Shown: positions 1 to 6,573, counted from the stretch's first letter. The stretch is 6,819 bases of DNA from JASFRI01 sp050115015 (GCA_050115015.1 JASFRI010000228.1:1-6819), one strand, 5' to 3'. Notes: generated by a model not told the origin, from the letters alone. Program-made: numbers and translations.

Positions 1-102
1 GCTGGGTCTTGCGCGGCGAGTCCAAGGCGCGCCGAGGAGTCGATGCCCTATGCCCCAGTCCGGGGTCGGTGCATCGGCGACGAGGCGCAACGCGGGAATC
101 GC

Positions 103-133
103 CCGCAACCCCCAGCGGCCCTTCGGGTTGCGG
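103..133. repeat. 9-bp inverted repeat downstream of the TPR gene
   Basis: CCGCAACCC (103-111) is matched perfectly by GGGTTGCGG (125-133) across a 13-nt loop, giving a GC-rich hairpin in RNA from either strand. It lies about 145 nt past the stop of the minus-strand TPR gene, so it could stall or stabilise the 3' end of that transcript. There is no T-tract on either side, so it does not qualify as a classical intrinsic terminator. Nothing else in bases 1-276 looks like a gene: the open frames there lack a family match or ribosome binding site. Chance occurrence in GC-rich DNA is a real alternative. Confidence 0.3.
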
Positions 134-276
134 CGGCATGGGCCCGTCTTCGTCGTTCCCGTTCCTCCCCGATGCCGCCCCCGAACAGGGGCATGGAGCA
201 TCGCCTTCGTCGCGGCGCCTCGAATCCGGGCCCATGGCGCTCGCAACGGACGGCGCCAGACTTTTCGGCCGGACCT

Positions 277-1968
277 CTAGAACCGCGAGCTGGTGAGAGG
301 GCGATCCGCGTGCTTCCAGGAGGCCTCGTAGCGCGCCCGGACCGCCGCGGCCTCCTCGTCCCGCCCCTGGGCCTCCAGGCTCTGCGCAAGGCCGTAGAGG
401 GCGAAGCCGTTGTCCGGGAACCTCCGGAGGTCCTGCCAGTAGACCACCTCGGCCTCCCCGGGGCGACCCGCCTCGAGGAGCGCGGCGCCCAGGTCGTGGC
501 GTACCGAGTAGTACCAGTCCGGGGGCTCCGTGTAGCTCAGCCCGTCCTCCAGCCGGACGGCCCGGTCCAGGTGGGCGATGGCGTCGGCGTGCTTCCCGGC
601 GGCGCCGTCGATCTCCCCCGCGACGACCTCCGACGCGATCTCCAGCAAGGTCCCCGCGGTGGTGAAGCCGATGAGCGTGTCCTTCGCGCTCTTGCGGACC
701 TTCTCCAGGGCCTTCGCCTCCTGGCGGGCGCGCTTCAGATCGCCGGTGCTCGCGTAGGCCAGCGCCCGGGCGTATCGCCAGATCCCGGTCCAGTAGTCGG
801 CGTTCTCCGGCGGAGCGGGCTCCGCCAGGACCGCATCCCACATGCCGAAGCGGGTCATCACGAACAGCGGCATGCTCAGGAAGGTCTGGTAGAGCGCCCA
901 GTCGTTCCCGTGGTGGTCCGGGGGGACCGCCGCGTTGACGGCCCTGGCGGCCTCCAGGGCCTCCGCCGCCCGGCCCTCCATCATCGCCGCCCAGGCCTTG
1001 AAGTGCATGTTGTGGGGGTAGTAGTTCAGCGGGTAGATCCCCTGGGCCCTGCACTGGGTGATGTAGCCGGCATCGGCCTCCACCGCAAGGCGATTGACCT
1101 CGAAGGCGTCCGCGTACCGGCCGACCTGGATGTAGATGTGGGAGGGCATGTGGACCAGGTGGCCCGCGCCCGGAGCGCGGCCGCGGAGGTTGTCCGCCGC
1201 GGTCTCCGCCCGCGCCGGATCCACCGGCTCGATGGCGTGGATGTAGTAGTGGTTGGCGCCGAGGTGATGCGGCTCGGCGGCCATCGCGCCCTCGAGGACC
1301 GCGAGCAGGGTCGCCGTGCTCCCCCGGGGCCGTCCGTCGCGGGTCCAGTAGTCCCAGGGGCGCGCGTTCATGATCGCGGCGGCGTAGAGCGTCGCGGCGT
1401 CCACGTCGTCCGGGTACTTCTCGTGGAGTTTCCTCATGGCCTCCACGTACGCCGCGTCCAGGGGCGCCCGGTCCGCATCGGGGTCGTCGGTGTAGCGTGT
1501 CGCCAGGGCCTCGATGTAGTCCCGCTCGGCCGGCGACACCCCGTCGGCCCGCTCCAGAGCCATCTGCATGGCCTCCCAGGCCTGGGGGACCACGTCGGGG
1601 CTCATCGGGAGGTTGATGTTCGGCCCGAGGGCCAGCGCCCAGCCCCAGTAGGCCATGGCGCAGTCGGGATCCAGCCGGGCGGCCTCCTTGAAGGCCCGCA
1701 GCGCCTCCTGGTGGTTGAACCCGTAGGTCAGCGCGAGGCCCTGATCGAAGAACTGCTGCGCCCGGTCCGAGGACGTCGTCACCGGATGGGTCCAGTCGCC
1801 GAGCCCCTCCAGCACGGGGGCGATCTGGCCCTCGGCCAGGCGCGGGTCCTCCGCCAGCGCGCGCTCGTCGTGCTCGTTGTGGTGCTGGGCCCGGGCCGGG
1901 CCGGCCAGGACGCCGGTGGCCAGAAGAACGCAGATGCCGAGGACGCGGACGCGATCCCGTCGTTGCAT
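277..1968 (-). CDS. Secreted tetratricopeptide-repeat protein with conserved histidine motifs
   Basis: Predicted 563-residue exported protein. Residues 1-27 form a signal peptide: arginines at 3, 4, 6 and 8, a hydrophobic core at about 9-23, and an A-R-A cleavage site before Gln28. The mature part is a helical TPR solenoid. A clear TPR pair lies at about 71-114 (FFDQGLALTYGFNHQEALRA region) and another at about 484-548. Between them are motifs I recognise from a widespread uncharacterised TPR family: EPHHLGANHYYIHAIE (232-247), HLVHMPSHIYIQVGRY (270-285) and YYPHNMH (316-322). The clustered His, Tyr and Asn could form a metal, haem or ligand site, but this is inference. The start is ATG with AGGAGGT five bases upstream, which precisely precedes the signal peptide; the frame stays open further upstream but that part is antisense to the sigma gene. 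It is transcribed divergently from the sigma-kinase operon, so co-regulation is possible. Its molecular function is unknown. Confidence 0.88.
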   Translation of the reverse strand: MQRRDRVRVLGICVLLATGVLAGPARAQHHNEHDERALAEDPRLAEGQIAPVLEGLGDWTHPVTTSSDRAQQFFDQGLALTYGFNHQEALRAFKEAARLDPDCAMAYWGWALALGPNINLPMSPDVVPQAWEAMQMALERADGVSPAERDYIEALATRYTDDPDADRAPLDAAYVEAMRKLHEKYPDDVDAATLYAAAIMNARPWDYWTRDGRPRGSTATLLAVLEGAMAAEPHHLGANHYYIHAIEPVDPARAETAADNLRGRAPGAGHLVHMPSHIYIQVGRYADAFEVNRLAVEADAGYITQCRAQGIYPLNYYPHNMHFKAWAAMMEGRAAEALEAARAVNAAVPPDHHGNDWALYQTFLSMPLFVMTRFGMWDAVLAEPAPPENADYWTGIWRYARALAYASTGDLKRARQEAKALEKVRKSAKDTLIGFTTAGTLLEIASEVVAGEIDGAAGKHADAIAHLDRAVRLEDGLSYTEPPDWYYSVRHDLGAALLEAGRPGEAEVVYWQDLRRFPDNGFALYGLAQSLEAQGRDEEAAAVRARYEASWKHADRPLTSSRF

Positions 1969-1973
1969 GTCGC

Positions 1974-1980
1974 ACCTCCT
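1974..1980 (-). promoter_or_regulatory. Strong Shine-Dalgarno of the TPR gene
   Basis: Read on the minus strand this is AGGAGGT, a near-perfect match to the 16S anti-SD, five bases before the ATG at 1968. It fixes the start of the secreted TPR protein and excludes the much longer open frame that runs into the sigma gene. Confidence 0.8.
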
Positions 1981-2010
1981 GTCGGATGTCGGATCGGACG
2001 AGCCAGTGAG

Positions 2011-2039
2011 ATTGTATCGCGAACGCCGCCGGGCGGGAA
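2011..2039 (-). promoter_or_regulatory. Candidate sigma-70-like promoter of the TPR gene
   Basis: On the minus strand TACAAT (2016-2011) matches the -10 consensus at five of six positions. TTCCCG (2039-2034) is a weak -35 (three of six) at the ideal 17-bp spacing. Transcription would start near 2004, giving a leader of roughly 36 nt that includes a tandem heptamer (GTCGGAT twice on the plus strand, 1981-1994) and the ribosome binding site. The -35 sits inside the left arm of the 2030-2058 inverted repeat, so a protein bound there would affect this promoter. Confidence 0.45.
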
Positions 2040-2058
2040 GATCGCCGTTTCCCGCCCG
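2030..2058. promoter_or_regulatory. Perfect 10-bp inverted repeat between divergent promoters (putative operator)
   Basis: CGGGCGGGAA (2030-2039) and TTCCCGCCCG (2049-2058) are exact reverse complements separated by 9 bases, with arm centres 19 bp apart (close to two helical turns). This is the geometry expected of a dimeric regulator on one face of DNA. It overlaps the -35 of the candidate minus-strand promoter and ends three bases before the -35 of the candidate plus-strand promoter. A hairpin role is less attractive because the element lies upstream of both predicted transcription starts. The bound factor, if any, is not identifiable here. Confidence 0.45.
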
Positions 2059-2060
2059 TC
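2035..2060 (+). promoter_or_regulatory. Possible ECF-type promoter (autoregulation) upstream of the sigma gene
   Basis: GGGAAG (2035-2040) is followed after 16 bases by CGTC (2057-2060). This resembles the general ECF promoter layout of a GGAA-type -35 and a CGTC-type -10 spaced by 16-17 bp. ECF genes commonly autoregulate, so such a site here is plausible. The match is short, coincides with the inverted repeat, and competes with the sigma-70-like promoter 25 bp downstream, so it is offered only as a candidate. Confidence 0.22.
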
Positions 2061-2090
2061 TTGGCTCCCCACGGCGGGGGGGCGTAGAAT
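2061..2090 (+). promoter_or_regulatory. Candidate sigma-70-like promoter of the sigma-kinase operon
   Basis: TTGGCT (2061-2066; four of six to the -35 consensus) and TAGAAT (2085-2090; five of six to the -10 consensus) are separated by 18 bp. Transcription would begin near 2097, giving a leader of about 37 nt with two GGGAGG motifs. The same TAGAAT hexamer occurs ahead of the genes at 5378 and 6612, which supports its use as a -10 element in this organism. It also overlaps the alternative ATG at 2089, which argues against that ATG being the translation start. Confidence 0.5.
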
Positions 2091-2116
2091 GAAGGCTGGT
2101 CCACCGGGAGGACGGC

Positions 2117-2137
2117 ATGGCGGGAGGCGGGGCGTGA
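2117..2137 (+). CDS. Possible six-codon leader cistron coupled to the sigma gene
   Basis: ATG at 2117 opens a six-codon frame (Met-Ala-Gly-Gly-Gly-Ala) ending in TGA at 2135-2137. It has its own GGGAGG (2106-2111) five bases upstream. Its stop overlaps the GTG start of the sigma factor as GTGA, the same arrangement (ATGA) that links sigma factor and kinase further on. A ribosome finishing this leader would be placed on the sigma start, so it could set or couple sigma translation. It could equally be a coincidence of G-rich sequence around the sigma gene's own Shine-Dalgarno; there is no protein-level evidence. Confidence 0.3.
   Translation: MAGGGA
2122..2127 (+). promoter_or_regulatory. Shine-Dalgarno that decides the GTG start of the sigma factor
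   Basis: GGGAGG lies six bases before GTG 2134. This spacing is better than anything upstream of the in-frame ATG at 2089, which is preceded only by a G-run. The GTG start also leaves an N-terminus (VTERGEVTRLLSAY) of the length typical for this sigma family. The 15 residues added by the ATG are Gly/Arg/Pro-rich and unlike a folded region. Confidence 0.6.
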
Positions 2138-2721
2138 CGGAGCGCGGCGAGGTGACCCGGCTGCTGAGCGCCTACGGGGGCGGGGATCGCGAGGCCTTCG
2201 GGAAGCTCGTGCCGATGGTCTACGACGATCTGCGGCGCATCGCCCGCCGCCACCTGGGCCGCGGCCGGCGCGGGGAGACCCTCGACACCACCAGCCTGGT
2301 CCACGAGGCCTACCTGAAGCTCGTCGACCAGAAGCAGGCCTCCTACGAGAACCGCGGCCACTTCTTCGCGGTCTCCGCCATCGCCATGCGCCAGGTGATC
2401 ATCGCCCATGCCCGGCGCCACGCCGCCTCGAAGCGGGGCGGAGGCCAGCGGGCGGTCACCCTGGACGAGGAACGGATCGCGGTGGACGAGCAGGCGGAGC
2501 AGCTCCTGGCGCTGGACGACGCGCTGAACCGCCTGGCGGCCCGGGACGAGCGCCTGGGGCGCGTGGTGGAGTGCCGCTTCTTCGCCGGCCTCAGCGAGGA
2601 GGAGACCGCCGAGGCGATGGGGGTCTCGCTGCGCACCGCCCAGCGCGACTGGATGCGGGCCCGGGCGTGGCTGCGCGAGGAGCTCCGGCAGGGGGGCGCC
2701 CCGTCGCCGGATCCGGCATGA
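2134..2721 (+). CDS. ECF sigma factor (TIGR02999 / Sig-70_X6-like) with DTTS in place of DAED
   Basis: A 195-residue group IV RNA polymerase sigma factor. Region 2 spans about 8-95, with VYDDLRRIARRHL (29-41), SLVHEAYLKLVD (54-65) and NRGHFFAVSAIAMRQ (73-87), all hallmarks of the family often called TIGR02999. Region 4 spans about 124-185, with the helix-turn-helix GLSEEETAEAMGVSLRTAQR (152-171) and the typical RDWMRARAWL tail (171-180). In ordinary ECF factors the segment before LVxE reads DAED-like and contacts RNA polymerase; here it is D51-T52-T53-S54, so two acidic positions are replaced by hydroxyl residues. Such ECFs are known to be linked to Hanks kinases, and a kinase follows immediately with an ATGA overlap. 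No anti-sigma gene is visible. I infer activation by phosphorylation of T52, T53 or S54. GTG 2134 is chosen for its Shine-Dalgarno; ATG 2089 would add 15 residues. Confidence 0.9.
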   Translation: MTERGEVTRLLSAYGGGDREAFGKLVPMVYDDLRRIARRHLGRGRRGETLDTTSLVHEAYLKLVDQKQASYENRGHFFAVSAIAMRQVIIAHARRHAASKRGGGQRAVTLDEERIAVDEQAEQLLALDDALNRLAARDERLGRVVECRFFAGLSEEETAEAMGVSLRTAQRDWMRARAWLREELRQGGAPSPDPA

Positions 2722-5312
2722 GCCTGCCGGAGGATCGCTGGCGCCGGGCGGACGCGATTCTCGACCGCGCCCTGGAGCTCTCCGGCGAGGATCGCGACCG
2801 CTACGTGGCGCAGGCCTGCGGCGAGGATGACGAGCTCCGCGGCCTCGTCGAACGTCTCCTGGACGATGCGAACACCGCCGACTCCCGCCTGAAGGCCGGC
2901 GGCGGCCTGGGGTTCGCCGAGCGCCTCGAGGGAGCGGACGCGGCCGGGAGCCTCGCGGAGGGCACGGTCATCGACCGCTACCGCATCCGGCGGGAGATCG
3001 GCCGCGGCGGCATGGCGGTGGTCTACCTGGCGGAGCGGGCCGACGAGGAGTTCCGGCACGAGGTGGCGCTGAAGCTGATCCAGCGCGGCCGCGACACCGA
3101 CGAGATCGTGCGGCGCTTTTCGCAGGAGCGCCAGATCATGGCCCTGGCCAGCCACCCGAACATCGCCCGGCTCCTGGACGGCGGCGCCACCGCGGACGGC
3201 CGCCCGTACTTCGTCATGGAGTACGTCGAGGGGCTGCCCATCGACCGCTACTGCGACGACCGGAAGCTCTCCATCGCCGACCGGGTGCGGCTGTTCCTGC
3301 GGGTGGCCGCGGCGGTGGCCTATGCCCATCGCAACCTCGTCGTCCACCGGGACATCAAGCCATCCAACATCCTCGTCGGGGCCGACGGCGAGGTGAAGCT
3401 CCTGGACTTCGGCATCGCCCGCTACCTGGGAGAGGAGGACGACGCCGGCCTGACGCGCACGGGGACCCGGCTGATGACGCCCGCCTACGCGAGCCCGGAG
3501 CAGGTGACGGGGGGGGCGGTGACCACCGCCTCGGACGTCTACCAGCTCGGCCTGCTGCTCTACGAGATGCTCACCGGGCGGTTCCCCTACGACGTGAAGG
3601 ACCGGGACCCCGACACGCTGCAGCGGGCCATCCGGGAGGAGGCGCCGACGCGGCCCAGCACCGCGGTGCGGCGGACCGGGAGCGATCCCTCCGGCGAGAC
3701 GACCACCCCCGAGGCGATCAGCGCGGAGCGCGGCACCAGCCCCGCGCAGCTCCGGCGGGAGCTGTCGGGGGACCTGGACAACATCATCCTGATGGCCCTC
3801 CGGAAGGAGCCGGAGCGGCGCTACGGCTCGGTGGGACAGCTCGCCGAGGACCTGGAGCGCTACCTCCAGGGGCATCCGGTCTCGGCACGACCCGACACGC
3901 TGGCGTACCGCGCGTCGAAGTTCGCCCGCCGCCACAGGGTGCCGGTCGCCCTCGCGGGGGGCGCCCTGCTCCTCCTGATCGGGTTCGCGGTCACCATGAC
4001 CGTGCAGGCCGGCCGGATCGCGCGGGAGCGGGACCGGGCCAACCGCGAGGCGGAAACGTCCCGGGCGGTCTCGGACTTCCTGGTGGAACTGTTCCGCGTG
4101 TCCGACCCGGGCGAGGCCCGCGGCAACAGCGTCACGGCCCGTGAGATCCTCGACGAGGGCGCCGGAAAGATCTCGGAGGAGCTCTCGGATCAGCCCGCGG
4201 TCCAGGCGGCCCTGATGGAGACCATGGGGCGCGTCTACCAGAACCTGGGGCTCTACGACGCCGCGATGCCGCTGCTCCGCCGGTCGGTGGACGTTCGCCG
4301 CGCCGCGACCCCCGACGACGATCTGGGCCTGGCGGGGAGCACCGGCGCCCTGGCCTGGCTGCTGGAGAAGGACGGCAAGTTCGACGAGGCCGAGTCGCTC
4401 ATGCGGGAGTCCCTGGAGCGCACCCGGGCGGCCCTCGGCGAGCGCGATCCGAAGGTGGCCGGCGCGATGAACAACCTCGCGCTCTTCCTCTACGAGAGCG
4501 GGAACCTGGAGGCGGCCGAGCCGCTCCACCGGGAGGCCCTCGCGCTACGCCGGGAGCTTCTGGGGGACGAGCACGAGGACGTCGCCGACAGCCTCAGCAA
4601 CCTGGCGCTGGTCGTCCACGCCCGGGAGCAGTACGACGAGGCGGAGCAGCTCTACACGGAGGCCCTGGAGATCCGTCGGAAGGTCCTGGGCCCGGACCAT
4701 CCGAAGGTCGCCATCAGCCTGGACAACCTCGGGCGGCTCTACTTCGACCGCAAGGACCTCGACACGGCGGAGCGCTACTTCCAGGACGCGCTGGAGATCC
4801 GCACGCGGGTCCTGGGCGACGAGCACCCGGACACCTCGGAGAGCCTGAACAACCTGGCGTCCCTCCTGTTCCGCAAGGGGGATCTGGCGGGGGCGGTGCC
4901 GCTCTTCGAGCGGGCGGTGGCGGTGGACCGGAAGATGCTCGGGGCGGACCATCCGGACTATGCCGTCAGCCTCGGGAATCTGGCGATCGTGATGCAGCGG
5001 AGCGGCGATCCCGGGGGGGCCCTGCCGCGCTTCCGGGAGGCGCTGGCGATCCTCGACGGATCCGTGGACGAAGGGCACTGGCTCCGGGCGATGGGGCAGG
5101 GGAACCTGGGGGGCTGCCTGCTCGAGCTGCAGCGCTACGACGAGGCCGAGCCGCTGCTGCTGGCCTCCTACGAGGGGCTGCGGGTGTCGATGGGGCCGGA
5201 TCACCGGCGCACCCGGGGGAGCCTGGAGCGGCTCGTCGAGCTCTACGAGGCGACGGGCCGCGAGGATCGCGCCGCCACGTACCGCGCGCTGCTGCCGGAC
5301 GACGCGTCCTGA
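2718..5312 (+). CDS. Receptor-like Hanks-type Ser/Thr kinase with extracytoplasmic TPR array
   Basis: An 864-residue transmembrane kinase. An N-terminal helical segment (about 5-60, RWRRADAILDRALEL...) is typical of this kinase group. The kinase domain (about 87-385) looks complete: glycine loop GRGGMAVVY (95-103), ATP lysine K119, helix-C E137, catalytic HRDIKPSN (210-217, D212), DFG (230-232), SPE (259-261) and D273. T246, T248, T250 and T254 are candidate activation-loop phosphosites. A membrane segment lies at about 408-429. Beyond it are a short charged juxtamembrane helix (432-449), the family motif FLVELFRVSDPGEARGNSVT (454-473), and 42-residue kinesin-light-chain-like TPRs to the C-terminus. 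The kinase is thus cytoplasmic and the TPRs likely extracytoplasmic, as a sensor or partner-binding surface. The ATG overlaps the sigma stop (ATGA) and has no good Shine-Dalgarno of its own, implying translational coupling. The sigma factor is its most likely substrate (inference). Confidence 0.93.
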   Translation: MSLPEDRWRRADAILDRALELSGEDRDRYVAQACGEDDELRGLVERLLDDANTADSRLKAGGGLGFAERLEGADAAGSLAEGTVIDRYRIRREIGRGGMAVVYLAERADEEFRHEVALKLIQRGRDTDEIVRRFSQERQIMALASHPNIARLLDGGATADGRPYFVMEYVEGLPIDRYCDDRKLSIADRVRLFLRVAAAVAYAHRNLVVHRDIKPSNILVGADGEVKLLDFGIARYLGEEDDAGLTRTGTRLMTPAYASPEQVTGGAVTTASDVYQLGLLLYEMLTGRFPYDVKDRDPDTLQRAIREEAPTRPSTAVRRTGSDPSGETTTPEAISAERGTSPAQLRRELSGDLDNIILMALRKEPERRYGSVGQLAEDLERYLQGHPVSARPDTLAYRASKFARRHRVPVALAGGALLLLIGFAVTMTVQAGRIARERDRANREAETSRAVSDFLVELFRVSDPGEARGNSVTAREILDEGAGKISEELSDQPAVQAALMETMGRVYQNLGLYDAAMPLLRRSVDVRRAATPDDDLGLAGSTGALAWLLEKDGKFDEAESLMRESLERTRAALGERDPKVAGAMNNLALFLYESGNLEAAEPLHREALALRRELLGDEHEDVADSLSNLALVVHAREQYDEAEQLYTEALEIRRKVLGPDHPKVAISLDNLGRLYFDRKDLDTAERYFQDALEIRTRVLGDEHPDTSESLNNLASLLFRKGDLAGAVPLFERAVAVDRKMLGADHPDYAVSLGNLAIVMQRSGDPGGALPRFREALAILDGSVDEGHWLRAMGQGNLGGCLLELQRYDEAEPLLLASYEGLRVSMGPDHRRTRGSLERLVELYEATGREDRAATYRALLPDDAS
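4311..5309 (+). repeat. Tandem 42-residue (126-bp period) TPR array in the kinase
   Basis: The Leu-Gly that begins the LGxxHPxVAxSLxNLA motif recurs with its Gly at residues 574, 616, 658, 700 and 742, exactly 42 residues apart; the related Met-Gly ends at 826, two further periods on. The unit near 784 (SVDEGHW) is degenerate, as is the one near 532. The length and consensus (EAExLYxxALxIRRKVLG) match TPR_10/TPR_12 kinesin-light-chain-type repeats, which bind peptides or proteins in their concave groove. The strict period suggests growth by unit duplication, followed by divergence at both ends. Confidence 0.85.
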
Positions 5313-5338
5313 CGCCGTGGGCTGAATCACGGTAGAAT
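5309..5338 (+). promoter_or_regulatory. Candidate promoter of the ChaN/EreA-like gene
   Basis: CTGACG (5309-5314, four of six to -35) and TAGAAT (5333-5338) are spaced 18 bp apart. The -35 overlaps the TGA stop of the kinase gene. Within the spacer a 5-bp inverted repeat (CCGTG 5315-5319, CACGG 5328-5332) abuts the -10. A separate promoter here would allow the lipoprotein to be made independently of the sigma-kinase operon. No terminator is seen between the genes, so read-through from the kinase is also possible. Confidence 0.42.
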
Positions 5339-5377
5339 GCCGGAGACCGTAGTGGGGACGCCGGAGGCGTTCCATCG

Positions 5378-6565
5378 ATGCCGTATCGCACCGTCCTGCC
5401 GCTCTCGCTGACCGCGATTCTCGCCCTCGGGGCCCTCGTGGGGTGCGACCGCCCCGAGCCGGGTGATGTGTCCCCGGAGGCCCTGCTGGCGTACTGGCGG
5501 GCTCATCCCCGGACACCGCAGGAGTACGTGGTCGATGCGTTCAACTCCCATCGCTGGGTCTTCCTCGGCGAGTACCACCGGATGAAGCACGACCTCGACC
5601 TGCTGGCCGCGGTGATCCCCGAGCTTCACCGGCGCACCCAGGTCCGGCGCCTGGCCTGGGAGTTCCTCTGCCGCGACCGCACCGAGGAGGCCAACCGCCT
5701 GGTGACGGCGGAGTCCTACGACCGGGCCGCGACGCTGGCCTTCTTCCGCTCCCAGTTCCCCGCCTGGGCCTACGAGGAGTATCTCGAGGTGTTCCACGCG
5801 ATCTGGGCGTCGAACCGGGAGAACGCCGCGGAGCGCGGACCGTTCCTGATGGTCGGGCTCCACCCCTGCATCGACTGGGAGACCGTGCACTACGGCGATC
5901 CCGAGGCGGCGGCCCGGGAGGAGGCGAAGCAGGAGCGCTACGACGCCATCATGGCGGAGGCGCTGGAGGAGGATCTCCTGGAGCCGGGGGTCCCGGCGCT
6001 GATCGTCACCGGCATCGCGCACGCCACGGGCAAGTTCCGGGAGTACTGGGTCGGCACCGACCGGGTCCTGGAGCGGATGGGGAACATGGTCTACCGCGAG
6101 CCCTGGCGCGACGACATGTTCTTCATCGCCCTTCACGCCCCCTTCTTCGATGCGGGGACCGGGGAGGACATCTACCCCTTCGACGGTGTTCTCGACCGCA
6201 TGATGGCCGCGTACGACCAGGACATCGGCTTCGACGTCGTCGGCACCCCCTTCGCCGCGCTGCGCCACGCGGAGCCCTCCGAACACTCCATCACGGCGTA
6301 TTCCTTCGGCGACCTGTTCGACGGCTACATCATGTTCCGGACGCCGCTGAAGGAGACCGTCGGTGTGACCTGCATCGACGACTGGATCGTCACCGAGGAG
6401 GACTTCCGCTACTTCTGGCGGCACCTCGCGAACGCGGAGGCCAGCCGCCGGTTCTCCGAGGAGCCCTTCGAGACGTTCCGGGCTGAGTTCTGCGCGCCCC
6501 GGCCGGAGCACGGCGTGGAGTTCCGGCGGCGGTTCCGGAAGCTGCCGGACCTGCCGCCGCTCTGA
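5378..6565 (+). CDS. Putative lipoprotein of the ChaN/EreA/TraB (Tiki) superfamily
   Basis: A 395-residue protein. Residues 1-23 form a lipoprotein signal (hydrophobic 6-22, lipobox LVGC with Cys23), so it is probably membrane-anchored outside the cytoplasm. The body carries the motif set of the ChaN-like haem-binding/EreA/TraB superfamily: VFLGEYHRMKHD (61-72, with G64-E65 and H67), LAWEF (92-96, E95), QERYDAIMAEAL (185-196, like the R-D-x-x-M-A stretch of ChaN) and VTGIAHATGK (210-219, H215). In that superfamily the paired Gly-x-x-His motifs and glutamate line an active or metal/ligand site; members include proteases, esterases and haem-binding proteins, so the activity here cannot be specified. 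The C-terminal third (about 250-395) is not recognised. GGAGG lies ten bases before the ATG, slightly long. It sits 65 bp after the kinase gene, with its own candidate promoter. Confidence 0.62.
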   Translation: MPYRTVLPLSLTAILALGALVGCDRPEPGDVSPEALLAYWRAHPRTPQEYVVDAFNSHRWVFLGEYHRMKHDLDLLAAVIPELHRRTQVRRLAWEFLCRDRTEEANRLVTAESYDRAATLAFFRSQFPAWAYEEYLEVFHAIWASNRENAAERGPFLMVGLHPCIDWETVHYGDPEAAAREEAKQERYDAIMAEALEEDLLEPGVPALIVTGIAHATGKFREYWVGTDRVLERMGNMVYREPWRDDMFFIALHAPFFDAGTGEDIYPFDGVLDRMMAAYDQDIGFDVVGTPFAALRHAEPSEHSITAYSFGDLFDGYIMFRTPLKETVGVTCIDDWIVTEEDFRYFWRHLANAEASRRFSEEPFETFRAEFCAPRPEHGVEFRRRFRKLPDLPPL

Positions 6566-6573
6566 TTCCACGA

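Noticed and set aside
171..206. Short GCCCC...GGGGC hairpin downstream of the TPR gene
   Set aside because: The stem is only about 5 bp with no T-tract; this is expected by chance at this GC content.
43..2133. Plus-strand open frame running for nearly 700 codons in frame into the sigma factor
   Set aside because: It is antisense to the TPR gene, is low-complexity in Val/Gly/Arg/Pro, shows no domain, and is explained by high GC at third codon positions. The recognisable protein begins only at about 2134.
1969..2421. Upstream extension of the minus-strand TPR frame
   Set aside because: It is antisense to the sigma gene and would bury a clear signal peptide; the AGGAGGT and ATG at 1968 give a natural start.
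2343..4529. 728-codon minus-strand open frame opposite the sigma and kinase genes
   Set aside because: It is an antisense shadow rich in Arg/Val/Gly/Leu without motifs, and it lies opposite two genes with complete conserved domains.
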